NCBI GenBank assembly: GCA_902623185.1
Contig: CACNSW010000013.1
Location: 1-46,801, forward strand
Origin: an uncultured SAR116 cluster alpha proteobacterium
GTDB lineage: Bacteria; Pseudomonadota; Alphaproteobacteria; Puniceispirillales; Puniceispirillaceae
DNA length: 46,801 nt
Reading direction: 5' to 3'
Below, in pieces: positions 26,226 through 34,953 of this stretch (position 1 is its first letter; each line of letters starts with the position of its first letter). The notes under the pieces were generated by a model that did not search any database, was not told the origin of the DNA, and saw nothing but the letters and a program-made list of their open reading frames with translations. Position numbers and translations under genes: made by a program.

Positions 26226-27530
26226 CTACCAGCGACGCTCAAGCCTGCTTCTAATAAAAATTGCAACGGCATTCATGAATATAAGAAAAACCAACAATAC
26301 AATAATTGCTGCACTTGTCTTGTGAATGAACATTCGCTCCGCAAAGTCCGCCCACATGAAAATCTGCACAGGTAAAACGGTGCCAGGATCCGTCACGCTA
26401 CCTGGTATATCTACAATAAACGCGACCATGCCAATCATCAACAAGGGTGCGGTCTCACCCAGTGCCTGCGCCATTCCAATAATTGTGCCAGTGAGCATCC
26501 CGGGCATCGCTAATGGTAGCACATGATGCATCACAGTTTGCAACTTTGACGCCCCCACCCCGAGTGCTGCATCGCGAATGCTTGGTGGCACCGCTCTGAT
26601 TGCGGCGCGCGAGGATATGATAATCGTAGGCAAAGTCATAAGCGCCAAAACCACACCGCCTATTAGGGGTATTGAGCGGGGCATACCAAACATAGCTATA
26701 AAGACAGCAAGACCTAGGATGCCAAAAACCACCGATGGGACTGCGGCAAGGTTGTTAATGTTAATCTCAATTATCTCCGTGATTCGATTCTTTGGGGCAA
26801 ATTCTTCAAGGTAAACAGCAGTCGCAACACCCATTGGAAACGCCAACAACAGACATATAGCAAGTGTAAGCATTGAACCGATAAATGCCCCTTTAATGCC
26901 GGCTATCTCTGGATCGCGTGAAGCACTGCCAAAAATCAGATAATCACTAAAATCGTAGCTGATTAACTGCAACCTTTGGAGCTTTTCAATAAATTCGATC
27001 TGCGTATCATCGATCCGTCTATCCTTTTCTGGAACAGCTCTTGAAATATAGCCTCTCAAGAAGGAGTCAACATCGTCATCGAGGGCAAATTTCATTGCCA
27101 CTTTCTTTCCGAGCAGGGACGGATTATCAAGTATCGCCTGTCGCAAGCGCTGCTCAGCCCCCAATGAAATTAATTTCCCTGCAGCCTTGCGACCAGAGCG
27201 ACCCTTTGCACCGGTTGCGTCATAAAGTGCACTACGAATAATACCTCTAGCATCGCCGTCGTATAGAGATTGAACGGATAGATCCCCAGCTGGATCAATT
27301 TTTTCCCGATCAATCACAACTTCAAGTGTGACATAATATTGAAAAAAGCCCGGTATGCCCTTAGTAAAAATTGAAACAAAAAGGGTAAACAAAAAAGCCA
27401 ACGCAATACCTATCGCAATACGGCCATATGTACGGAATCGACGTTCACTCGCGCGCCGCCTAGCGAGACTTGCGTTAACACGTGAGACGGCGACCTGTGG
27501 TAGAATAATGCCTTTGCGTGGTTCACTCAT
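26226..27530 (-). CDS. pstA: Phosphate ABC transporter permease PstA
   Basis: A 434-residue permease. The C-terminal half has the binding-protein-dependent transport fold, with the EAA-type loop AALGVGASKLQTVMHHVLP. The N-terminal half has one membrane helix (about 33-52) followed by a long, charged periplasmic part to about residue 210, as in the DUF3333-bearing PstA proteins of many alphaproteobacteria; E. coli PstA (296 aa) lacks it. Its ATG overlaps the end of pstC by 8 bp, which suggests coupled translation. Confidence 0.95.
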   Translation of the reverse strand: MSEPRKGIILPQVAVSRVNASLARRRASERRFRTYGRIAIGIALAFLFTLFVSIFTKGIPGFFQYYVTLEVVIDREKIDPAGDLSVQSLYDGDARGIIRSALYDATGAKGRSGRKAAGKLISLGAEQRLRQAILDNPSLLGKKVAMKFALDDDVDSFLRGYISRAVPEKDRRIDDTQIEFIEKLQRLQLISYDFSDYLIFGSASRDPEIAGIKGAFIGSMLTLAICLLLAFPMGVATAVYLEEFAPKNRITEIIEININNLAAVPSVVFGILGLAVFIAMFGMPRSIPLIGGVVLALMTLPTIIISSRAAIRAVPPSIRDAALGVGASKLQTVMHHVLPLAMPGMLTGTIIGMAQALGETAPLLMIGMVAFIVDIPGSVTDPGTVLPVQIFMWADFAERMFIHKTSAAIIVLLVFLIFMNAVAIFIRSRLERRW

Positions 27531-28908
27531 ATTGCTCTCTGTATTTTTTCACAATCTGTAAAGAGCCAAAATTCAAACCCAGCGTAATAACAATCAATGT
27601 CAGTGCCAGCGCGAAAGCTGACAGTGTCTTTGCCGACTCAAATTCTTGGTCACCAACAAGGATCGTTACTATTTGTGATGTGACGGTCGTGACAGCGTCA
27701 AGCGGATTAAAAGATAGGTTGGCTGCTAAACCGGCAGCCATCACTACAATCATAGTCTCACCAACGGCGCGCGAAACCGCCAGCAAAACCGACGCAACCA
27801 CCCCAGGCAATGCGGCGGGCAATACCACTTTGCGAATTGCCTCGCTCTTTGTGCTGCCCAGACCGTAGGCAGCGTCCCTCAAGGCTTGGGGTACTGCGTT
27901 GATCACATCGTCAGACAATGACGAGACAAAGGGTATGATCATGATTCCCATTACCAAACCCGCTGCAAGCGCAGACTCAGAAGCAACATCGAGGCCCACA
28001 GTCATTCCCATCGATCGAATGAAGGGTGCAACAGTGAGTGCAGCGAAAAATCCATAAACAACCGTCGGTACACCAGCTAGCATTTCCAGCAATGGCTTAA
28101 TGATGGAACGAACCCTGCTAGATGCATATTCCGAGAGGTATATCGCGCTGAACAGCCCAACGGGAACAGCAACAGAAAGCGCAACAACGGATATCAAAAG
28201 TGTTCCCACAAACAGAGGCACTGAGCCATATGTGGCGATCCCCATCTGCCCAGATCCAGCGCGTTCGGCACCTTCAAATTGTGGATTCCATGTCAGGCCA
28301 AAAAGGAACTCTTTCACAGGTACCAGGGCAAAGAAACGAAGCGACTCAAAGACTACTGAAAAGACGATACCAATTGTCGTCAGAATGGCGATCGCAGAAC
28401 TGGACGCCAGAATCAAAAGGATGATTCGTTCCACCGCGTTGCGGGAACGAAAATCTGGGCCCAATTTCAAAAAGCCATAGAACCCACCAACAAGGCAAAG
28501 GCCTATTACTGAACCAGTTTTCAGTATTGAGGATGTCGACAACCAACCTTGCCAAGCCTCTGCCGCTTGATAGACCCATTCCGGCTGCTCACCAAAATTG
28601 ATCCCGTTAACCACATTTTCAATTTGGGCAAGAACAATAATTTCCTTGTAATCTTCTGTTGTTGATACTGTTTCTGGAACAAAGTTGAGCGCTAATTGTT
28701 GAAAGACCAGATCGTCTCCGATTGAGAGCACAATCAAAAGAAACGACGAGGGCAGGAACGCGAGTAGCGCCGCAAAAAGACCTGAATAATGGGGGCGGGA
28801 CTGGTAACGCATGCCGTTGGGAGCGAGGCCACTGGTTACCCTAATACCAACAAAAAAATAGCCCAGCGAAATAAACAGGACAATCACAGCAATAACCGGA
28901 CTAGACAC
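27523..28908 (-). CDS. pstC: Phosphate ABC transporter permease PstC
   Basis: A 461-residue permease with a membrane helix at the very N-terminus, a second near residue 50, a periplasmic region and then the six-helix transport domain with the EAA loop AAYGLGSTKSEAIRKVVLP. It is about 140 residues longer than E. coli PstC, again in the N-terminal part, which pairs with the extended PstA. The start is GTG with TGAGGA 6 bases upstream. A strong hairpin separates it from pstS. Confidence 0.95.
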   Translation of the reverse strand: MSSPVIAVIVLFISLGYFFVGIRVTSGLAPNGMRYQSRPHYSGLFAALLAFLPSSFLLIVLSIGDDLVFQQLALNFVPETVSTTEDYKEIIVLAQIENVVNGINFGEQPEWVYQAAEAWQGWLSTSSILKTGSVIGLCLVGGFYGFLKLGPDFRSRNAVERIILLILASSSAIAILTTIGIVFSVVFESLRFFALVPVKEFLFGLTWNPQFEGAERAGSGQMGIATYGSVPLFVGTLLISVVALSVAVPVGLFSAIYLSEYASSRVRSIIKPLLEMLAGVPTVVYGFFAALTVAPFIRSMGMTVGLDVASESALAAGLVMGIMIIPFVSSLSDDVINAVPQALRDAAYGLGSTKSEAIRKVVLPAALPGVVASVLLAVSRAVGETMIVVMAAGLAANLSFNPLDAVTTVTSQIVTILVGDQEFESAKTLSAFALALTLIVITLGLNFGSLQIVKKYREQYE

Positions 28909-28929
28909 TTTTATTCCTCAAGATAAATA

Positions 28930-28956
28930 CGAGACCCACGTAGTACGCGGGTCTCG
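28930..28956 (-). terminator. Intercistronic hairpin between pstS and pstC
   Basis: A perfect 8-bp stem (CGAGACCC with GGGTCTCG), plus three more inner pairs (CGT/ACG), closes on a three-base loop, 15 bp after the pstS stop on the minus strand. The following bases (TATTTATC) are a weak T-tract. It would let pstS mRNA accumulate above pstCAB mRNA by partial termination or by blocking 3' decay, as is usual for binding-protein genes at the head of ABC operons. Confidence 0.7.
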
Positions 28957-28971
28957 CATTTTAGTCTAGTG

Positions 28972-30042
28972 CTATTTGAGCATGTCAGCAGTAAGAACCG
29001 GTAGATCTGTCATTGCTGCTTTGAATGTTGCACGCTCAGCTGTTGGCATTGGGATCATGCCAGAGTCTGAAAGCGCACCGTCTTCACCCCAATGCTTTAC
29101 CCACTCAGCCATGTACTCTTTCAGCCCGGGAACAACGCCCATGTGAGCGTGCTTCACATAGAAATATAGAGCGCGGGACACTGAGTACGTTCCATTTGCA
29201 ATTTCGTCAAAGGTTGGGTTGGTGCCACTAATGACTGCGCCCTGCAGCGTGTCAGAATTTTGATCAAGATATGAAAAGCCAAATATACCGTAGGCTGATG
29301 GATCCTCCTGTAGCTTTTGCACGATCAGATTATCCTGCTCTCCAGCTTCGATATAAGCACCGTCCGTGCGCATTGCACGACACTTCTTACCTTTCTTATC
29401 TCCACGTGCAGCGCTGGCTGCTTTTGCCATAGCTTCTTTGCCGCAATAGCCCTTTTGATTAACCATTTCAGCATATGAAGCGCGCGTTCCAGATGTTGTT
29501 GGTGGGCCATAAACGCGGATCTTGAGATCTGGAAGATCTGGGTTGATGTCACTCCATTTCTTGAATGGGTTGGCAACCCATGTATCACAATTAATATTTG
29601 TGGAACCGTCGGCACAGGCCGGCACTTCTGCTGTTAACGCCATGCCCAACTCAGCCTTTGAAATCACAAGAGGCGTGCCCTCTTTTGAATTAGCTACAAC
29701 AATTCCATCATACCCGACTTTGATTTCTGTGACTTTTACGCCGTTTGCTTCACAATATTCAAGTTCCTTGACTTTCATCCGTGAAGAAGCGTTTCCGATA
29801 TCAATGAACTCTGTCCCGATACCATCACAGACACCTTTTTTACCGACTGATGATCCACCAGACTCAACTACTGGTGTTTTAATAGAGGGGTTCTTGCCAA
29901 GTTGTTCCGCGACAATCGTAGCAAATGGCAAAACAGTAGAGGAACCAGCAATACTGATATAGTCACGTGCTAAAGCAATGCCGGATGTAGCGGTGAGCGC
30001 TGCCACGGCAAATGTGGCTGCAAAAAACGTGCGTGCGATCAT
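28972..30042 (-). CDS. pstS: Phosphate-binding periplasmic protein PstS
   Basis: A 356-residue binding protein with a clear signal peptide (basic MIAR, hydrophobic core, cleavage near ALARDY at residues 23-28). The mature part begins ISIAGSSTVLPF, a conserved phosphate-binding loop, and contains SGGSSVGKKGVC, DIGNASSRM and TSGTRASYAEM, all typical. It binds phosphate in the periplasm and delivers it to PstCA. It is the first gene of pstSCAB-phoU. Six or more cysteines in the middle of the protein could form disulfides. Confidence 0.96.
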   Translation of the reverse strand: MIARTFFAATFAVAALTATSGIALARDYISIAGSSTVLPFATIVAEQLGKNPSIKTPVVESGGSSVGKKGVCDGIGTEFIDIGNASSRMKVKELEYCEANGVKVTEIKVGYDGIVVANSKEGTPLVISKAELGMALTAEVPACADGSTNINCDTWVANPFKKWSDINPDLPDLKIRVYGPPTTSGTRASYAEMVNQKGYCGKEAMAKAASAARGDKKGKKCRAMRTDGAYIEAGEQDNLIVQKLQEDPSAYGIFGFSYLDQNSDTLQGAVISGTNPTFDEIANGTYSVSRALYFYVKHAHMGVVPGLKEYMAEWVKHWGEDGALSDSGMIPMPTAERATFKAAMTDLPVLTADMLK

Positions 30043-31131
30043 GGTAATAACCTTTGGGTTGGTTGCTATAACGACACGTTGTTACTTACCTAATGTTACA
30101 AAAATATTTCACAGATATTTAAACTTTGTGAAAAAGGTCTCACTAGCACCAAAGACCTAGTAGGCAGCCAATCCCAAAAAGCTACGGTTACCCGGCTATC
30201 CTCCCTTGTGAGGAATTTTTCCTGAAAACACTCTACAGTCACAAAATAGAACAAAGCCTTGAGACAGTCGAGTTGATTAGCCAGATATTCGTCAAAGGAA
30301 GTAACAAGTTTCCAGTCGATAATTAAGGCAAAGTCAGCCCACTGGTGGATAGCCTATTCCATTGGAGATCTGAAATAAGCGGTTTGCATACCCTAATTGT
30401 GGGCATTTTCAGTGTTAAAGGTTCAGTGAATCTGGGGACAACAACGACCCCCTCTGGTTCAGAACTGTGGCTAATTACTTTGATGCACTCATAAATGCGC
30501 AAGCATTCGAAATATGCGTAGAGTGTGGTGCTGTGGTTTTACAATGATTTAAGGTATAAATCACAAAATGGCTTATCAAATCCATAACGTTGTGAGTTTT
30601 GAGATAACTGTTTTATTCTATTATTGATTACGCGGGTAGGATTTGTTCAAGGCTCTAACTTCAGTTCATGAATATGAGTATGGTTTGGGAATGCAAAGAC
30701 ATTTCATCGTTTGTCTATAAACTGTTTGTTTTTTCCTGAATTTTAAATGCCCGAACAAGCGTTTATACACTGTAGGTGAAAAGATACATGCAAAACCGTT
30801 TATTTTCCAGAGAAAGCACAGTAATTCCCATTGTGGAAAATCTCATTTCTAAAGTTAAATTACCAGGTAGTCCGAGCGGGATATTTGCTAAACAGAGGGC
30901 GGAGACGCCGGCCAAGACTTCGAAATCCTTGCCTCAGCACATGCATACTTTGCTACCGGTAATCTCATTTTCACACGACATCTTCAGCCAGATCGCCAAC
31001 TGGTTGGAAATGGTAATCCGAAGCTATGTTCTAATGTTGACAAGTTTTATTTGGGCCTTTGGCGGAGGCAGCTTTGTCTTTTGGTTCCACAACCGCCCAG
31101 CCAAAACTCTGCTCAACGGGCCGATCGTCTG
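30043..31131. other. Long gap upstream of pstS and of the KDG kinase gene
   Basis: About 1.1 kb without an established gene. The right part must hold a promoter for kdgK and the left part one for pstS. A GTG-started frame of 118 codons (30776-31132) ends with a TGA that overlaps the kdgK ATG and has a hydrophobic stretch (VIRSYVLMLTSFIWAFGG). In another frame of the same stretch (about 30886-31060) a protein-like run, DFEILASAHAYFATGNLIF, occurs between stops. Neither matches a family I know, and a decayed gene is possible. No tRNA, riboswitch or clear Pho box was identified. Confidence 0.35.
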
Positions 31132-32046
31132 ATGGCTGGACGGAAAACAAAGCTGCTTGCTATCGGTGAGGTCATGGCCGAGATCAGGACCAATAAGGAT
31201 GGCAGCTTTATTCTTGGATTTGGCGGGGATACCTACAATACAGCCGTCTATGCGGCACGCGAAATTGCCAGGGCAGGAGTTATCGCCTATCTCACTCGTG
31301 TTGGAAACGAGCCCCTATCGGCAACCTTGCTAAAACAGGCTGCTGCTGAGGGCATTGATACAAGCTATGTAATGCACGATCCGGATCGAAATATCGGCAT
31401 CTATTCAGTTTCCACTAATGCCCAAGGCGAGCGGAGCTTTCATTATTGGCGGGCAAATTCGGCGGCGCGGCAGTTGTTTATGACCGAGGAAACTGGGATG
31501 CTTATGCCGGAATCAGAAATCATCTACCTTTCAGGAATAACCCTTGCCGTGCTGACACCGACAGCTCAGCAGCGGCTTATCGACACGCTTGCTGCGCGCC
31601 GCAAAGCAGGCACGAAGATCGCCTTTGACTCAAACTACCGGCCAAAGCTGTGGAAGGACGCAGAAACCGCCCGCGCCATCATGCAGGCGGTTTGGAAGGT
31701 CACTGATATTGCATTACCTTCCATTGATGATGAGATGGAGTTGTACGGCGACTATGACGAGGCAGCGGTGGTCAACAGGTTTGCCGAGCGTAGTTGGGAC
31801 GGAATTGCCATCAAGCGCGGCATGCGCGGGCCTGTTTCTACGAGTATAGAGCCTACAGCCCATCCCGAATTTCCGCTCGCCACCAGCGTGATCGACACGA
31901 CCGCCGCTGGCGACAGCTTCAACGGTGGGTATCTCGCAGCGTTCCTAAGCGGCGCAAACGAGCCGGCACGGCTCGCAGCTGGTCATGCACTGGCGGCCCG
32001 CGTGGTCAGTGTGCCTGGGGCGATCATTCCGCGGGGGACCGTGTAG
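31132..32046 (+). CDS. kdgK: 2-dehydro-3-deoxygluconate (KDG) kinase, PfkB family
   Basis: A 304-residue PfkB kinase that best fits KdgK: the opening LLAIGEVMAEIRTN, the GFGGDTYNTAVYAARE substrate site, FHYWRANSAARQL, ADIALPS-type IALPSIDDEMELYGD, and the ATP/catalytic motif DTTAAGDSFNGG near residue 257. It phosphorylates KDG to KDPG for cleavage to pyruvate and glyceraldehyde-3-phosphate. The frame extends back to 31051; the ATG at 31132 is chosen on family length. Nearby uxuA, which makes KDG from mannonate, supports the assignment. No eda aldolase gene is in the window. Confidence 0.92.
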   Translation: MAGRKTKLLAIGEVMAEIRTNKDGSFILGFGGDTYNTAVYAAREIARAGVIAYLTRVGNEPLSATLLKQAAAEGIDTSYVMHDPDRNIGIYSVSTNAQGERSFHYWRANSAARQLFMTEETGMLMPESEIIYLSGITLAVLTPTAQQRLIDTLAARRKAGTKIAFDSNYRPKLWKDAETARAIMQAVWKVTDIALPSIDDEMELYGDYDEAAVVNRFAERSWDGIAIKRGMRGPVSTSIEPTAHPEFPLATSVIDTTAAGDSFNGGYLAAFLSGANEPARLAAGHALAARVVSVPGAIIPRGTV

Positions 32047-32565
32047 TTAAGGTTCTCAAACATCTCCTAAAACTTCGCTGTTTAGGAAAGTTCCATGAAA
32101 GAGGAATTGCCGCCTGTAAGACACGGCCCTGATTTAAAGGAATTGTAAAAGGAAAAATGCACCTGGTGCTGATCGCAAATGACAGCCTAGTTGAAACAAA
32201 ACGCTGAGCTCGACTTCAGCGTTATGAACGGCAATAGGATGGCAGTAGCGACAAACAAAATCCTAATTCGGTTGCTCGACGGATCCCTGCCAAGTTATAG
32301 TTGTTTGTCTGATTACCAAGATTGTCTGTTTTTTTTGGTTATATAAGTCTTGCATCCGAAGGACTGTTACGTCAAAGGTAGTGAAGTTCCACGTGGTCGT
32401 ATGCCGCAACCATGTGTAGCGGGCAGGGGGTGTCTGCTGGACCCGCCCAGCGTCGAATGTTGACGTGTGAAATCCCTCGATCATGGAAGTGGGCCAATTT
32501 AGCGTGCCCATATATGACAAGCTCCAAAGCAATGTGCTGCCTTAAAGCAGCAGGGAGGTATCGAT
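32047..32565. other. Gap between kdgK and the beta-hydroxyacid dehydrogenase gene
   Basis: About 520 bp without a gene I can support. Just after kdgK a small inverted repeat (CCTAAA at 32066-32071 with TTTAGG at 32081-32086) could be a terminator but lacks a T-run. A GC-rich imperfect repeat lies near 32420-32447. An 89-codon minus-strand frame (32263-32532) has no known motif and is not called. Confidence 0.35.
32535..32552 (+). promoter_or_regulatory. Small hairpin directly before a ribosome-binding site
   Basis: TGCTGC at 32535-32540 and GCAGCA at 32547-32552 form a perfect 6-bp stem with a six-base loop. It abuts the strong AGGGAGGT site that serves the dehydrogenase start at 32566. A structure in this place could affect translation, but it may also be chance. 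Confidence 0.3.
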
Positions 32566-33453
32566 ATGAAAGCAGGGGTAATCGGGCTTGGTGACATGGG
32601 CTCAGGTTTGGCCAAGAATCTCATTACGAACGGTTTCAAAACAAGTGGATTTGACTTGAGCGAACCCCGAATGTTGGATTTCAAAGCTATGGGCGGCTTT
32701 ACTTGTAACGGACCAGCCGAAGTTGGCAAAAATGCTGATGCTGTCTTTGTAATGGTGATGAATGGAGACCAAGCTAAGTCAGTGATCTTTGGTGAGAGCG
32801 GCATTGCCTCAACCATGTCATCCGGCGGGATAATAATCCTTACCGCTACAATCAAACCTTCGGAGGCACAGCAGATTGGCGCGGCGCTGAAAGGCAGCGG
32901 TTTGTATTTCTTAGATTCGCCCGTCTCTGGCGGGTTTCCAGGCGCTCAAAGCGGCACGCTGACGATGATGGCAGCTGCCACCGATGAATTGATGGCGGCA
33001 GCAAAGCCAGTTATGGAAGCGGTGTCAGAGACCATTCATCATGTTGGCACTACACCCGGTGAGGGACAGATTATGAAGGCCTGCTTGCAGTCCATTATTG
33101 GATCTATATTCACCGCAACATTTGAGGCCGCGGCGCTTGCCGCCAAGGCAGGTGTGTCCGGTCAAGCGCTCTATGATGTCGTTTCCAACTCGGGCGCCAG
33201 CTGCGGCATTACAAAAACTGCCCTGGAGAACATCATTGATCGCCAGTTCGAAGGCACAGGCTCAGGCATTGGGACGATGCACAAGGATCTCACCATCTCG
33301 CTCAACATGGCCGAAGAGATGGGTGTCCCCCTTTTTACCGCGGCCACAGCGATGCAGATATTTCATCAAGGAAAGACCAAATACCCACATGGTGACAACT
33401 GGATTTGCACACAGATCATGGAAGACATCGTCGGTGCCAAACTGCGTCGATAA
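32566..33453 (+). CDS. Beta-hydroxyacid dehydrogenase family (3-hydroxyisobutyrate/L-threonate dehydrogenase-like)
   Basis: A 295-residue NAD(P)-dependent dehydrogenase. The Rossmann motif VIGLGDMGSG is at residues 5-14, the substrate-binding DSPVSGG at 117-123, and the catalytic Lys171 in GEGQIMKAC. The family oxidises beta-hydroxyacids such as 3-hydroxyisobutyrate, glycerate (tartronate semialdehyde) and L-threonate. A TIM-barrel isomerase gene follows after 11 bp. A dehydrogenase plus isomerase pair of this kind is known for tetronate (LtnD/OtnI) catabolism, but the matching kinase and aldolase are missing here, so the substrate remains open. The ribosome site is strong. Confidence 0.88.
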   Translation: MKAGVIGLGDMGSGLAKNLITNGFKTSGFDLSEPRMLDFKAMGGFTCNGPAEVGKNADAVFVMVMNGDQAKSVIFGESGIASTMSSGGIIILTATIKPSEAQQIGAALKGSGLYFLDSPVSGGFPGAQSGTLTMMAAATDELMAAAKPVMEAVSETIHHVGTTPGEGQIMKACLQSIIGSIFTATFEAAALAAKAGVSGQALYDVVSNSGASCGITKTALENIIDRQFEGTGSGIGTMHKDLTISLNMAEEMGVPLFTAATAMQIFHQGKTKYPHGDNWICTQIMEDIVGAKLRR

Positions 33454-33464
33454 GGGAGGCTGTG

Positions 33465-34328
33465 ATGAAACTTGGTGTGATTTGTGACGGAATCAGCCGC
33501 AATCTGGAACATACCGTCAATGTGATGGATGAATACGACCTTGAATATGCCGAACTGCAATTCGTTGGTGACAAGGAGGTTGGGGACCATAATGCCGCCG
33601 AAATCCGAGAAATTGACAAATTGCTTCGTGACCGCGGAAAACCCGTGTCATGTCTTAGTCGACATGTTTTTGCCGGTATGACCATTGCCAACAAGCCTGG
33701 CGATAATCTTCACACGAAACATATGGACGCGCTGAAACGAGTGATTGAGATGGCGCATATTGTCGACTCCCCGCTGGTACGGATCATGACTCCAAAGAAG
33801 GAACAAATCCTATTTGGTTTAAACGGAGCAGAAAAATGGAATGTCGCAAAAGGGGCATGGGACGCCATGTTACCGCTGATCGCGCCAGCGCTGGATGTGG
33901 CGCGCAATGCCGGGGTGACCCTGGTCGTTGAAACCGGCAATGGTACCATGGTCAATTCCAACTATACCGGCCGGAAATTGATTGATGATCTGGATGGAAA
34001 AGATGTGCTGAAGGTGCTTTGGGATCCAGCGAATAATTGCTGGTGCCACGAAACAGCTTTCCCAAATGGCTATGACGAGATAAAGGATGGCTATCTTGGT
34101 CATATCCATATCAAGGATGTAAAGGTCGATACGCCGCGGGCCACGCTTGAGGTGCGACCAATGGGTGAAGGCCAGCTCGCCGACCAATTCGCGCCAATAG
34201 CAGATGCGCTTCGAGCAAACGACTATGAAGGAGTGATCAGTTTTGAATCAGTCTATCACCCGGGAAACGGCGATTTCGAAGCCGGGTTCCGTATGAACAT
34301 TGACAAGTTTAAAGCGTTTTATGGCTGA
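33465..34328 (+). CDS. TIM-barrel sugar isomerase/epimerase (AP-endonuclease 2 / xylose isomerase-like)
   Basis: A 287-residue protein of the sugar phosphate isomerase/epimerase family (COG1082). Metal-binding residues are plausible in VVETGNG, LWDPANNCW, HIHIKDVKVD and ISFESVYHP; these are the usual E, D, H and E positions. The ATG at 33465 is preceded by GGGAGG, so the longer frame from 33405 is rejected. It is very likely co-transcribed with the dehydrogenase gene. Members interconvert keto- and aldo-sugars or their acids; the exact reaction cannot be told from sequence. Confidence 0.85.
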   Translation: MKLGVICDGISRNLEHTVNVMDEYDLEYAELQFVGDKEVGDHNAAEIREIDKLLRDRGKPVSCLSRHVFAGMTIANKPGDNLHTKHMDALKRVIEMAHIVDSPLVRIMTPKKEQILFGLNGAEKWNVAKGAWDAMLPLIAPALDVARNAGVTLVVETGNGTMVNSNYTGRKLIDDLDGKDVLKVLWDPANNCWCHETAFPNGYDEIKDGYLGHIHIKDVKVDTPRATLEVRPMGEGQLADQFAPIADALRANDYEGVISFESVYHPGNGDFEAGFRMNIDKFKAFYG

Positions 34329-34953
34329 TCCAAGCTGCTGGAAAACCAACGTTATGATTTTGCTGCTGAGCCTAAATTAGGAAAGCATCAGCGGTTCCAT
34401 ATCCGCAATAGACCAATCCTGCTGTACAATTTTGAAGAACGCTTCACTTATGTGCCGCGCACTGTAATACTGATCTCAGCTGCCGTCCCCTTATTTAGCA
34501 TAACGAAGATTTTAGGCTTGAAACCAATGGGAAAACTCTTCCTCCAGTCTGAACCAGGCGTCAAGCCCGTCTTCGCAATTCGGTGGTAAAACGAGTGCCC
34601 TGAACCCACACTTAGCAAACCCTTCGGAAAAAACAGAAATATATTAGTGGCTTAAGGTCAAATGGTGCAGCGGCATTCTGAAGGTGCAATCAATGAATTG
34701 ACTGATACGCATTTCGAGATTTTCCACGTCACCCAGTGCAAACCGCACACTTCATAGGACATTTTGGGCGGCCCAGGTTTTCGCTCGACCTCTCGGTTCA
34801 ACCACATCCACCATAAACACTTTTTTCAGGTCGAGCTGTTTTTAGTATGTTGATTGCGAGAGTAAATCGAGGCAAAAGTTATTGCATGTTAGTCGATGTC
34901 GCAGACTTCAAAACTATGGTTTGGGTAGAAAAAAAGTTTTAGGAAAATGTAAT
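34329..34953. other. Gap before uxuA with a possible gene remnant
   Basis: About 620 bp without an intact gene. On the minus strand one frame from about 34850 to 34377 is protein-like between five stops: it contains VDVVEPRGRAKTWAAQNVL, GDVENLEMRISQFIDCTF, GFRALVLPPNCEDGLDAWF and HISEAFFKIVQQDWSIADM. The first piece recalls the Gfo/Idh N-terminal domain, but the match is weak. The number of stops is not much below chance, so I list it only as a candidate pseudogene. Confidence 0.35.

Noticed and set aside
30093-30114. Possible Pho box upstream of pstS (CTGTGAA ... TTGTAAC on the minus strand)
   Set aside because: The two half-sites are 13 bases apart, not the 11 expected for PhoB, and each matches only about 5 of 7 positions.
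30370-30480. tRNA-like GGTTC segments in the gap
   Set aside because: No cloverleaf could be formed; there is no acceptor stem or anticodon arm.
32263-32532. Minus-strand frame of 89 codons before the dehydrogenase gene
   Set aside because: It has no known motif or ribosome site and runs across the leader of the next gene.
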